From: Oxytricha trifallax
Taxonomy: Eukaryota; Ciliophora; Spirotrichea; Sporadotrichida; Oxytrichidae
Length of the DNA stretch: 64,000 nt
Assembly: GCA_000711775.1 (NCBI GenBank)
Contig: ARYC01017490.1
Span: forward strand, 62,001-126,000
Reading direction: 5' to 3'
Below are positions 48,301 through 58,086 of this stretch, one piece after another. The notes beneath the pieces are model-generated. The model did not search any database. It had not been told where the DNA came from and saw only the letters and a list, made by a program, of their open reading frames with translations. The position numbers and the translations under genes are program-made. The stretch's first letter is position 1. Every line of letters starts with the position of its first letter.

Positions 48301-50633
48301 TTGAACACTGGCGTTATTCTAGTTGTCCATAACTCTTCCTTGTTTCTTTAGTCTTATGAACAGAAAAATTATCAACAAACAGTATAATCTCTTATTCAAG
48401 GTACTTCTCTCTCAACTGTTCTAAGAACTTAATATATTGCTCTGTCTTAATTGAGCGAGGATGAATAACATAGGTTTCTAAACCAGTATCCTCACTAATT
48501 CCTCCAAGAATTGCCATCGTTTATACCTTGACTTTCTAGTCATATACTTCTATATTACTATGCCTCTTATACCAAGACTTCTAGATGAAAGTGTTGAAGG
48601 TAAACACAGCCTCGTCAGCATGTATAAACTTAATATTATTCTATTAGGCTCTCTGCATTTAATTATAAATATAATTTAAGTTGTTGTTGTAAAATGGCAG
48701 AGTGAAATCAATCACTCTCTTGATACGATTCACACCTTTGTAAGAGATACCATTTCGTTTATAGATGTTAGCTATAGACTGAGCAGAGATCTTCAACTCA
48801 GGGAATTGGCGATGAAACATAGTAGCTCGTTGGTCTAAAGAGAAGTGAGCCCAATACTTCAAAGTTCTCTCATTAATAAGAGAATCAATATGCTTCTATA
48901 GAAACTTTTACTGCCTCTTAAGCTTAGAATTTAGTTAATATTGCTTTAATTATAGCGCTATAAGACAGTGGGAGCGCACAGTTGATGGACTTCGCTTTAA
49001 AGAAGTAGCGCAATAGACTTATAGTTTAGTACTGGTTTGATTTATTCACTGTATATATCACATCCATAGAGCAGTTTAAACACTAAATCTATATATTTTT
49101 TATCATAAATAGACCCCAAAAGCTTGCTATTTTTGTCTCGCATTTAATTAATAACCCCAACCCCTAACACATTCCCTAAAAATCAAAGCACTTATAAACC
49201 TCATTAAGGGATCTTGGGGTTTTGATTTGCGCTTAGAAAAGTTTGCTTTTTATTATCGGGAGACAAAAGAAATTAATTAAGAGATTCTTAGTCTAATGTC
49301 TCCTCTTTTATTGCAAAGTTCATCTTTTTATATTAAGATTTCGGAAGTCTACCTGCAAGAAAATGTAATTTCTTGGGCATTCTTATTGTTCTTAGTAAAT
49401 CAATTTATTTATGCTTTGGGATTATTATGTTGTTGTCAGGGCATAACTCATCTGCATATTGCATAACTTCGGGAAACTCTAATATCTCCTAACAACTTGG
49501 TCTTAAAAATAAATAGTTCTTAAATCAGGATTGACTTAGAGCAATGATTTAACTACAGCAGAAATATCTTCTGAGTAAGTTTATTAGTTTATTTTAGGAT
49601 ATACTCCTCTTAATACTTTTTTATATAGACCCTCCATATTTTGGGCTCTAAAGGGCGGTTTTAAGGTAATCATTTCATAGAGAACACATCCTAAACTCCA
49701 AATATCACTTCTCCAATCGTAAAGCTCATCTTTCCATACTTCTGGGCTTGCATAGTAGGGGGTGCCTGTTTAGGTCTTGCTCATTTCTTTTTTCATTACT
49801 TTGGAAACATTGAGGTCCCCTAATTTAGCAGTAAAATAATAATTATAATATCTTGTAAAGTCTTTAGTCAAAAAGATGTTGGCACACTAATAAAATATAA
49901 AAATGGTGGAAAATATTACTTTTAAATCTCTATGCATGATTTTCATTTCATGCAAACATTTATTATTATATTACTTGTATATAAGTATCAATTTAAATAA
50001 TAAGTCCTCTAACGCATTAGATGAATATTTTCCATATTAGATCTTCATCAATTATCTGTGACTTTTTTTGGTGATCCTTAATTAAAGTGAATATGTCTCC
50101 TCCATCCGCATACTCCATTATGATGCTAAAATGAAAAACTTTATAAATATTGAAGAGAAAATGGAATGTATTTGTGATCCAAACTTACCAAAGCATTCCT
50201 GAGGGTTCATCAAAAAAAGCATCTTTATAAGCAATAATATTTTCATTGCTTATTGAAGCTAGTATTCGGACTTCATTTAACGCATTCTGTTTTTCTTTAA
50301 ATGATAAATCGTTTATGTCAACCTATTTCATCGCATATTCTTTTTAATCATCTTTTCTTAAGCATTTGTATACTTTTTAATTTATATCTTTATATCAGAT
50401 TTATAAATTCAATGTTTTTATTAATAATTATAACGATATATAGTTTATGATAAATTGAAATTAATTTTAATCTAATCTATTATTATAATGATATTATTTT
50501 TATAAATTATACAGTCGAGTAAGCACCAGATCCTATAATATAAATGTTAAGATTATTGTAACATAGAGCTTGAGTTACAAGGAGATAAATACATACCTAA
50601 TTTTTAATGGATTTCAAAATCACTTAAACTCAT
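42400..50633 (-). CDS. NIMA-related (NEK) protein kinase, gene interrupted by a TBE transposon and ten IESs
   Basis: NEKs act in cell cycle and cilia. The start ATG (50633-50631) gives MSLSDFEIHQKLGSGAYSTV; then KEYAMKQVDI, EYADGGDIFTLI (about 50080), HRDLKCANIFLTKD (about 49880), KLGDLNVSK in the DFG position (about 49800), TQTGTPYYASPEVW (about 49760), SDIWSLGCVLYEM and NPDLRPSCQEILEFPEVM. After the kinase, an extended tail holds a basic KKKRKRRIASK (about 44970), coiled coil and Pro/Asn/Gln-rich end (NQYSPYGFNGRMH), with TGA 42402-42400. Introns include about 49895-49930, 50133-50190 and 50530-50597. The TBE at 45287-49224 sits after QTFLSAN; its exact removal with one AAT continues VYQHENSISALK. 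Very likely all parts form one gene because every junction is in phase. Confidence 0.88.
42624..43316. other. IES in NEK gene, 693 bp, pointer TATT
   Basis: TATT at 42624-42627 and 43317-43320. Joins QPSILPGN to NSLILGYHQQPPP. Confidence 0.7.
43537..44299. other. IES in NEK gene, 763 bp, pointer TAAAAC, carries palindromic element copy 2
   Basis: TAAAAC at 43537-43542 and 44300-44305. Joins DFYKKSVL to VVNAVTIGNYDSQ. The palindromic element lies wholly inside. Confidence 0.87.
43579..43995. mobile_element. Palindromic element, copy 2 (417 bp, TA target duplication)
   Basis: A near-perfect inverted repeat: the left arm starts TTGTAGGAATACATTT and the right arm ends with its complement CCTACAA. 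The arms stay complementary to the core around TCGCATCCCCTGAGAG, with a loop near 43775-43800. TA at 43577-43578 and 43996-43997. The best preserved of three copies. Confidence 0.93.
44421..44449. other. IES in NEK gene, 29 bp, pointer AAACT
   Basis: AAACT at 44421-44425 and 44450-44454. Joins RPTAKSS to LLPSIEPVSKQSL. Confidence 0.78.
44919..44953. other. IES in NEK gene, 35 bp, pointer TATCA
   Basis: TATCA at 44919-44923 and 44954-44958. Joins IYGALD to RELLDKQSTKH. Confidence 0.83.
45104..45138. other. IES in NEK gene, 35 bp, pointer TGTCTTA
   Basis: TGTCTTA at 45104-45110 and 45139-45145. Joins QVHQD to SLVNINSSQNVITT. Confidence 0.87.
45287..45363. repeat. TBE left inverted terminal repeat
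   Basis: About 77 bp: two C4A4 telomere units, then a unique part containing TTAATGAGGTTTATAAGTGC and ending GGGGTTGGGGTTATTAAT. Partner at 49148-49224. Confidence 0.93.
45406..46683 (-). CDS. TBE-encoded zinc-finger protein kinase
   Basis: ATG (46683-46681) to TGA (45408-45406), 425 codons with TAA/TAG as Gln. The N-terminus has two C2H2-like fingers: CELCERDFAHKSSWYRHKK and CFECHKQYSDTRDLKKHLLK (about 46430-46600). A kinase-like domain follows: HRDLKPENIMIN (about 45820), IIDFNRAQ in the DFG position (about 45780), GTQGYYPEREDWRDGDF (APE-like) and a divergent C-lobe. TBE elements are known to carry a zinc-finger/kinase ORF of this kind; its role in transposition or excision is unknown. The frame is intact in this copy. 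Confidence 0.92.
47039..47216. repeat. Direct and inverted short repeats within the TBE
   Basis: AATTAAGTAC occurs four times, mostly preceded by CTCCT, and TTTAGGAG(G/C) units face the other way. They lie between the divergent kinase and 22-kDa ORFs and could be promoter or protein-binding sites; that is a guess. Confidence 0.65.
47420..48207 (+). pseudogene. TBE ~22-kDa ORF, frameshifted
   Basis: ATG at 47420 (MESMNDAMKRVQTQELIQRF) reads to about 47971 (KICSLTLQK), then the natural continuation KSGTGIFLMKEQSKLHRERK is one base out of frame at an A5 run (about 47974). The shifted frame ends TGA 48205-48207. It resembles the TBE 22-kDa ORF of unknown role by position and size. A sequencing slip in the A run cannot be excluded. 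Confidence 0.75.
48252..49067 (-). pseudogene. TBE ~42-kDa DDE transposase, degenerate
   Basis: A Tc1/mariner-related transposase. ATG (49067-49065) gives MDVIYTVNKSNQ, then the frame shifts near 49030; the helix-turn-helix region follows (SLKRSPSTVRSHCLIAL; SAQSIANIYKRNGISYKGVN). The catalytic region shows FIHADEAVFTF (first Asp, about 48620) and IILFVDNFSVHKTKE (second Asp, about 48370). A second shift near 48335 is needed to read TRITPVFNVPYSPQFNG, where the next residues are Met-Arg instead of the usual Ile-Glu, so the third acid is lost. TGA is at 48254-48252. Probably inactive. Confidence 0.82.
49148..49224. repeat. TBE right inverted terminal repeat
   Basis: Inverted copy of 45287-45363 with a few substitutions, ending at the C4A4-like terminus. 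Confidence 0.93.
49501..49517. other. IES in NEK gene, 17 bp, pointer TCTTAAA
   Basis: TCTTAAA at 49501-49507 and 49518-49524. Joins SLLQVNPDLR to PSCQEILEF, the expected kinase C-lobe. One of the smallest IESs here. Confidence 0.88.
49831..49854. other. IES in NEK gene, 24 bp, in frame, pointer GTAAA
   Basis: GTAAA at 49831-49835 and 49855-49859. Removal turns FLTKDF plus eight extra residues into FLTKDFTAKLGDLNVSK, the usual spacing. The segment has no TGA and is a multiple of three. Confidence 0.75.
49955..49994. other. IES in NEK gene, ~40 bp, pointer AA
   Basis: Joins IFIQCVRGLI to LHEMKIMHRDLK; a TGA lies inside. The 2-bp pointer leaves the borders uncertain. Confidence 0.6.
50369..50507. 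other. IES in NEK gene, 139 bp, pointer TATAC
   Basis: TATAC at 50369-50373 and 50508-50512. Joins GSGAYSTV to YKCLRKDDQKEYAMK within the Gly loop region. Confidence 0.88.
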
Positions 50634-52659
50634 TTTCAATATAATTAATTAAATTTATAATACTTTTCGATTTTTAAGCTAGTCTAATTATCGTAATTGT
50701 TTTATTCGGAATATAAACTACATAATTAAGCAAATATTTTTAAAAAACAATAACATATAAATAAATAATAATAAATTAATTATATTTATAAGAAAAGCAC
50801 TTGATATAAGTTCGAAATAAAAAAAGAATAAATTAAGATTCTCATTTCTGTATTAGCGAAAAAGGGATTTTATTTATATCATTCACTTTTGTTTTCTTTA
50901 TATTTTGCTTCGAAATAAATTAATTAATTTACATTACATAAATTAAATATTTCTTAATTATATTTAAATTTTTAAGCAGAATTTTTTTAATAAAAAATAG
51001 TTTAAGTCCCTGTATAAATACTAAAAATTAAAATTTATTTGCATTATTATTATAAATACTTTTCCTTTAACTTAATCTCACTATATTTATAAATTAATAG
51101 TATTTGTTTTTTTAATAATAAGAGAATTTTTGTTAATAAAAATGATAGTATTTTAAATTTAATTAAAATTTATTGAAAATCCGTTAAATTTTGAGATTTT
51201 ATTGGACTAATTAAATATAAAGGAAAAAATAAGTATAAAAAAAGAAAGTAATTATAGAACAAATATAATTATAAATACTAAAATTGTTTGACTGAAAACA
51301 CATGGACAAATTAAATGTCTCATATAATATTTAAAATAGACTATTGTATTTATAGAAAATCAAATTGAATAAAAGAATTATGTGGTAGTAGCCTACATGA
51401 TTTTTATTTACTTTGCTTAAATAATAATAAATTTATAATATTAAAAATTATTCTATACATTTAATTTTATAGTAATTAAAATGAAAATTAGCTAATAATA
51501 AAATTGTGTAAATGTTCAGGGTTATTAAATTAGTAATTAAATCTCTATTTTTTAATAATTAATAATCTGAAACTACAAATGGAATCTTATAATATTGAGG
51601 AAATAGCATTTCCCGTCAATAAAAATATTTGTATTTATATTTTATAAAAGTAACAACAACAATTGAGTAGCGTATATTTGGCAAATACTTATTCATGGGC
51701 ATAATGAGCTACCTTTGCAGTCAATAAATGTTCAAAGTTTTATCAACTAGTCTTTCCAAAAAGCTATCATCGTTCTTCACTAATGAAAAAAATAATTTAA
51801 AATTCTCCTAATTCTATAAATTTAAATGATTAAGGTGTGTAATTAATTAGAGCAAACTTGGAATTAAGATAAAATAAATTTTACGAAATATAGATGTTAT
51901 AAGAATTTGATTAAGAATATTAGATATAATATAAATGTCTGATCAGAAGATGCCATGCAACTCACAATAAATATGATTTATAATATGAAAACTTTTAATT
52001 TAATCAAAAACAAAATATAGTAATAATTATTCGTATTGATTAGACGCAGGTGGAGGTGGACCACTCACATAAAATGTAATTTACAAAAAACATATCTAAA
52101 TTATTTTTTTTGGTGGTCGTACCTGGTAAGAATGGTGACTGACATAAACTAAATTTTTGACAAGCTACTGAGAGAAAAGGGAAAGGTACAAATTATTGGA
52201 ATGATGGTGACATCTATTAAGAATAATGGATGAATAATAAAAGCTGCTCTTAGATACCATTTTTACTTATGTTAATCCTAATACTTAATTACATTATTCT
52301 TTTTCATTTTAAATAAAAGACTTCCTCTTATTTTTCATAAATCTAATGAAATTAGTTTCTAGCTGGATTTTAGGATTATGGAGTCTTAAAAGTCAGTATT
52401 AAATGTTCTAAGAAACTTATTATTTAAAAATATGTATATGTTAAACATTTGAAGGCAAGACTCTAATTTTGATACTAAGTTGCTCATACAAATCAATAAT
52501 ATATGGTTTTAAAAAGAATCTAGCTCTTTTTAGATAAAAATATAATTTTTTTTTCCAAATAAATAGCTTTTTTCAATTAGAACTTTTAATTGACAAGAGA
52601 GATAAAATTCCATGATTTTTTTAAGATATGAGATAAGGGAGTATTTATAAATAATCAAG

Positions 52660-52885
52660 AATTATATATATATATATATTATTGGCCAGCATCAATTAAA
52701 ATTAGCGTAAAATAATTATACACAATTTGATTACTTTAATTTAAATGAAAAATAATTCGAGTCATTAGATTTAGTCAATGAGCTAATCATTAAAAATATA
52801 AGCGAATAACAAATAAATTCTTAATTATTTATAAACATCCCCTAACTTAATTCTAAAATAAATGATTGGGGTTTTATAACAAAAA
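52660..52885. repeat. Degenerate relative of the 54.7-kb palindromic element
   Basis: The left part (ATTATTGGCCAGCATCAATT, followed by a GTAAAAT..ACACA run) parallels ATTATTGGCTGATATTAATT at about 54781. It continues with a matching CGAGTC/CGAGCC block. The ends are eroded; GATTGGGGTTTTATA near 52865 may be one terminus. Confidence 0.5.
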
Positions 52886-53589
52886 ATACAACTTAATTAA
52901 ATGAAGAAATCTTTCTCATGTTATAATTTTATTTTTAATTAAATAATTTAGTTAAATTTTAATAATGTTGCCTAGCACCTTAATTATTAGGTAAAATAAA
53001 TTTCACAGTTCTACTTATAATTATAAAATTAAAATATTTTTAATTAAATAGAATTATAATTATTAAAAATATGATTTATAAAGAATAATATTTATGTAAT
53101 TTATAATTAGTATGCAAGTGATAATTACTCAACAATGAGAGATATTATGCAAAATGATGGGCTTATACATTATCAAAATATGAAAACAATAAGAATCATT
53201 TACGAAACTCATAACATAAAAAATATTCTTATCCCAGATTCTCAATTAGAATTAAATATGTGTTTCATGAGTAATCAAATTTATTTATATTTTTCTCTGT
53301 TATGTAGAATTTTATCAATTATTGAGAAATGATTAACGATAGAATGATTTATTACATGGTATAACGTAAATCTTCGAGATAATGAGCTATGAATAACAAA
53401 TTCATTTTTTTTAGTAATTGTATTGCTTTATTTTGAGGCTTCTTCAAACATATTAATGATTGAACTAATTGATATTAATTTTCTCAATTTAAGTTATTAA
53501 CATTTACTTACTATACTTCTCCTCAAGTTAATTTTTGTACATTTGCATTGGTATTTTACATACAGAAATATAATCAAACATAATTTGAT

Positions 53590-54240
53590 CCTTTTAGTTT
53601 CAACACCTTTATTCTTTCCACAGTGGGGTTGATCTTTATAATGTTTAGAAAGCCACATTTGCTATTTAGCTCAAATTACTATAATACCACATGAAGTTTG
53701 CAGGGGAACACATAGAAACACCCTGTGTGCTCTAACCACCCTGTGCGCTAATCAGTGTATTTCGCTTTAAAATTTGTGACTGAATAATCTTATTGAATGT
53801 TATTTTATTTTTAAGACTTTGCCAACAAAAGCATATTGTTTTTTGTGTGGTGGAGAAGCCTGAGAAATATTTACTCAAGTATTCTTACATAAGGTATTAG
53901 TGCTACTTTTCTTGAGAAAAAGAGCCCAATCTGAGATCTTAGTGTTGTGTTTATTTAATCATAGACTATCCTTGACGCACTAGACCCCACAATGCAAGGA
54001 CTGGTGTATAATTTAGAAATAACTCTACTTCAATGATAAAATAGTAGATATTATTCTTCCTATACTTTGCCTGAAATATTTTATAGAGGTTCCCAATTCC
54101 GGGATATATCAAGTGAAACCTAGGGCTTTCATGATTTCGAACTTTGGGTATCTCGTTCAGTTTAGACTTCCCAACATACTTGAAGTTCAAAATGATAAAA
54201 ACCAAAAACAAAGTCCTGTTATCAGTTCATCTATCAAGAT
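53590..54240. other. Less AT-rich island, unidentified
   Basis: Noticeably more G/C than its surroundings. CACCCTGTG is repeated twice near 53720-53750. A minus-strand open frame of 81 codons (54211-53966) reads KLNEIPKVRNHESPRFHLIY but matches nothing I know. It could be an eroded transposon or an isolated MDS. Confidence 0.35.
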
Positions 54241-54713
54241 AAGTTAGAAGACACAAATTTGTTTACCAACAAATTTATTGTAAATCAGTATACTGGTCTA
54301 TTTATGCGGAAGATTCGAAGAAAAATATTACTCAATTTTATTGAAGTTATCAAATTTTAAGAATGTTAAAAATTCAACTTATTCCTACAAATAAAACTCA
54401 TATTAATAGCATTCCCTTTTGTAATAAAATTAATTGTATAAAAATAAATATTTGTATGAAAATAAATATTTTTTATTTTTCTCAATTTAAGACTGTAGAG
54501 ATTGAATATTTAATACTTCTTAACACTAAAAATATAATTTATTTTTTGCATATTTAAAATGTTCCATTTTGGGTTACTCATAGTTAAAAGCCTATAATTT
54601 TTATGTTATTGTTAAAGAATATAAATATAAATAAAATAAATTACTTTCATTAGTTGTAAATTATGCTGCTTCTTAACAATAAAACTTATTCCATAGTAAG
54701 TAGGATGTATCTT

Positions 54714-54978
54714 TATAAAACCCCATAGATCAATTAAGAAGCTTGGAGTTAAGAACAATTAAATTAAAATTTAATTATTATTGGCTGATATTAATTATAA
54801 TTAGGGTAAAATCATATTTACACACCCTAATTGGATTATTTTATAAGGACAATTAATCGAGCCAATAGTTTTAATAATTAGCCTAAAAATTTAAATTGTA
54901 CACCAATAATATTTAAGTCTTAATTTAATTGTTCTTAACTTCAATCTTCGCTTCTTAATTGATCTATGAGGTTTTATT
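54714..54978. mobile_element. Palindromic element of a second type (~265 bp)
   Basis: Inverted arms: the left has ATAGATCAATTAAGAAGC and GTTAAGAACAATTAAATTA; the right carries their inverse complements. The terminus is ATAAAACCCC / GGTTTTAT. An inner part reads TTAGGGTAAAATCATA. No coding capacity. Target duplication not clear. Confidence 0.75.
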
Positions 54979-55789
54979 ACATTGTAGTACAACATAGAAG
55001 AAAAAAAGTTTCTACTTCATTTTTTTAAGAAAAAAAATCACTAAATAAATAATAATATCGATTTTGCTATATTTAATAAATAGTATCTCCAATAGATAAT
55101 TGATTCAAAATTGTTAAGGAATAATTATTATTACATTATCGACATCCACCCACATTTCATATTTTAATTATTTTTTTACCAAATTTAATTATACTTTAAC
55201 TTTATAAATAAATATATTTAACTTTATTTTAATTATATTCTATTCTCACCATCTACATCAATAACTTTAGGAAGCCTAAAAAGTTATTAGATCATTTCAA
55301 ATTCCAATTAAATACTCATTTTTTATTTTTAAAGTAAATTAAAATATATTTAATAATTAATAGATGCACAAAATATATTTTATAAATCTTAAAATATATT
55401 TAAAGAGGTAGTTAAATTATTGATAAGTAATAAATAAATTTAATTTAAGAATTAGACTATTTGATGAATATTTAAATTATAATATAATATAAAAATAATA
55501 TTATAATAGTTAGAATAAATATAAATGGAAATAAGATGCTCATGTTTTCTAAATTTTAATGTACAAATAAGGATACATACTTAATATAATATTTTAATTT
55601 TATAGAATATTTAAATATTGCATCCTCGGTATTTAAATACAGCAATTTATTTTAAATAAATTGCTATAAAATAATAAATAGAAATAATATACACTACTAC
55701 TTTAAAAATTTAAATGTGCTTATGAATCTATTATTAGATTAAATTACATATAGTTATAAATAAAAAAATAAGTTCTCATTTAAAAAATC

Positions 55790-57507
55790 ATATTACTCAA
55801 AGTAGAAGAATTTTTTCATGATCCCTTCCTAAGCCTCATTATGAGATTAAAGTTTATGCAGAGTGACTCATAAATAAGTTTGATAAATAATTAACATTCA
55901 TAATAAAATTTCTAAAATAATGACATAATCTAAGTAATATTATCAAATATAGCATTATCTGAATTGAAAAAAATATTTTAAATGAGAAAAATTATTGAGA
56001 CATCAATATTTAACAAAAGAATTCTTAAGGTTTTGAATTTTGATGACAATCATTTGAAAGAAACAGTGATTCAATATGAAAGATTCTCCAGAAATCTTGT
56101 TTGCTTCAAGAAATTACATATAAAAATAGCAAGTTCCTATAATTCATCATTCGTAAAAGATTTCATTAATTTGTGTCAAGTAATTTAATAATTTAATAAT
56201 AATTATTATAATAAATTAGAAAACTGAAAACTTTAACTAAATTGAAAATAAACATGGAAAATCTCATAGATTATGATAAGATATTCAATGCTTAAGCAAT
56301 CGCCCTATTTCTGAATAAATTTAAAATTAATTAAAAATAATTACATAAATATTTAATGATTGCTAGAAGATTGTCCAAACATTAAAACTTTAGACATAGA
56401 CTTTTCTTAATTAAACATGGAACTTTTTCCTTTAATTCAAAACTTAAAGATAAAATCTTTGGCAGTTAGGATTTAAGGTAGTAATTAGTTATAGTGCTTT
56501 GGTACTTATCTCACTAAGTAGGAAATTTAGAATTTTATAATTTTTTTTACTATAAATTTTGACTTTAATTTTTTATAAATTAGGAGACTCTTGAAAAATT
56601 GAAAGTTAATCTACAAACAACAGCCCAGAAGTATTAAAATTGTTAATCCATGCAAATGAAGAAGAAGCTCAAATAAATTACTTTATTATTCCCTATATTA
56701 TTTTAATAGGAATAAATTTTGAATATTAAATAAAAATTGAAACACAAAAATTTTTCATATGCTAAATTTTATTGAGAAAATTTCATCAAGGATTTTGAAG
56801 AAAAAAGTATATTATCAATGGTTGCTTTAACCAATAGTTATCATAATAGGAATAATTTATAATTTATTTAACTTGGAAATAAATAATGGCCTCTTAATTC
56901 TTATGATAACTTGATTCCTTATTAAAATGAAAAAATTCTCAAATAAAAATATATTCTATCTTACTTAGTTTTATTTAATGAGAAATCACAAAAATTTGAA
57001 TTAATAATTTTAACTCTGTTCTTTCAAGGTAATTTAAATTTTGTTATAATATTTTTATTTAAAAAATGCTTTTTATGTATTATGTTTTACGAATCACTAC
57101 TATAGAAATGATTTTGGAGGATTCTTATAAACTTATTATCGATCATATATATTTAAATTAAAAATTTAAATGAAATTTATGTTTAATTGAATTAATATAA
57201 TTCATGACTATTGAATTTAAACTAAAATGGACAAATGAACTAAAACCATCAAGATAAACCATTTTTATAACACTGCATGTTTGCAATTCTCCCATGTATT
57301 ATCTTATTTTTTCTATTACAATTACATTATTCATCATTTGAAAATTACATTCGCTAGGTAATTAAAACGTTTAGAAGCATTTAGAAAATTAGGATGAACA
57401 AGCTATGAATAAGACTTTGCTTGGATTTGAAGAAAAAAACAAAACCTAGCATGGCTAATGAATAATTTAATGAACTACGCAAAGTTGTCTGTACAGAATC
57501 AGAATGA
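55790..57507 (+). CDS. Leucine-rich-repeat-like protein gene in several MDSs
   Basis: Open coding-like blocks on the plus strand: LKVEEFFHDPFLSLIMRLKF (about 55800) leading in frame into MRKIIETSIFNKRILKVLNF with FVKDFINLCQ (to about 56180); LTKLKINMENLIDYDKIF (about 56230); LLEDCPNIKTLDIDFSQLNM (about 56360); SPEVLKLLIHANEEEAQI (about 56620); and a last block LDLKKKTKPSMANEQFNELR ending TGA 57505-57507. The DCPNIKTLDIDFS pattern resembles LRRs. Blocks are separated by AT-rich gaps with frame changes, so IESs are present, but I could not fix their pointers. The start is not identified. Confidence 0.55.
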
Positions 57508-58086
57508 TTATTAGATATAAAAATTATATAAAATATTAAGTTGCTATATTGAGATGTAAAAGAGACTTAACATTCATATTATATTTTAAATCGTTTTTTA
57601 TATGCTTTTTTCTTATTAATTATTGATTAAATATAATTTAATTCTTAATTTAGATAATTTTGATTTTCTTTTATGTATTAAAATAATTTCCTGTTTTTAT
57701 TATATTTTTATCAATACATAAATTTATTAAATAACTAAAATCTTTCATAAATTTAGTTGATTTTAAAAAACAATAAAGTTATAAAATAGTTAAGACTATG
57801 TATAAATATTTAATTTCTTTATAGTATTTTATGACTACATAATATTTAACATTCAAAGAGAATCATTAAACTTTTTAATACTACGTGTGTTCAAGATTTA
57901 CGATACTCAGGATAAACTAGTAAACTTGAATATTTGTTTAAGTTAAATTACTACAAAAAGGAATAAGAAATGGCATACAAGAATAGTTTTATTCGAAACG
58001 TCGAGAAAATGATGATAAATGGATATGTATATTAATATAGAGCCTCATATTTAAAAAAATAAAAAGCTTACTTATGAGTATTATTA

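Larger units (their letters stand above)
45284..49227. mobile_element. TBE (telomere-bearing element) transposon with ATT target duplication
   Basis: The element is 45287-49224 (3938 bp) and starts CAAAACCCCAAAACCCC, the spirotrich telomere repeat. The right end reads, inverted, CAAAACCCCAAGATCCC, so two bases of the second repeat have drifted. Inverted terminal repeats run about 77 bp. ATT flanks both ends (45284-45286, 49225-49227), matching the ANT target of TBEs. Three genes lie inside in the known TBE order: zinc-finger kinase (-), ~22-kDa ORF (+) and ~42-kDa DDE transposase (-). Lying inside the NEK coding sequence, it must be removed precisely during macronuclear development. Confidence 0.96.
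50640..55785. other. Gene-poor AT-rich germline DNA
   Basis: About 5 kb with long A/T runs and no supported gene. It contains a degenerate relative of the 54.7-kb palindromic element (about 52660-52880), a less AT-rich island (53590-54240) and the palindromic element itself (54714-54978). Confidence 0.6.

Noticed and set aside
53966..54211. 81-codon minus-strand frame in the 53.6-54.2 kb island as a gene
   Set aside because: No recognisable family and no linked coding blocks, so it is reported only as an unexplained island.
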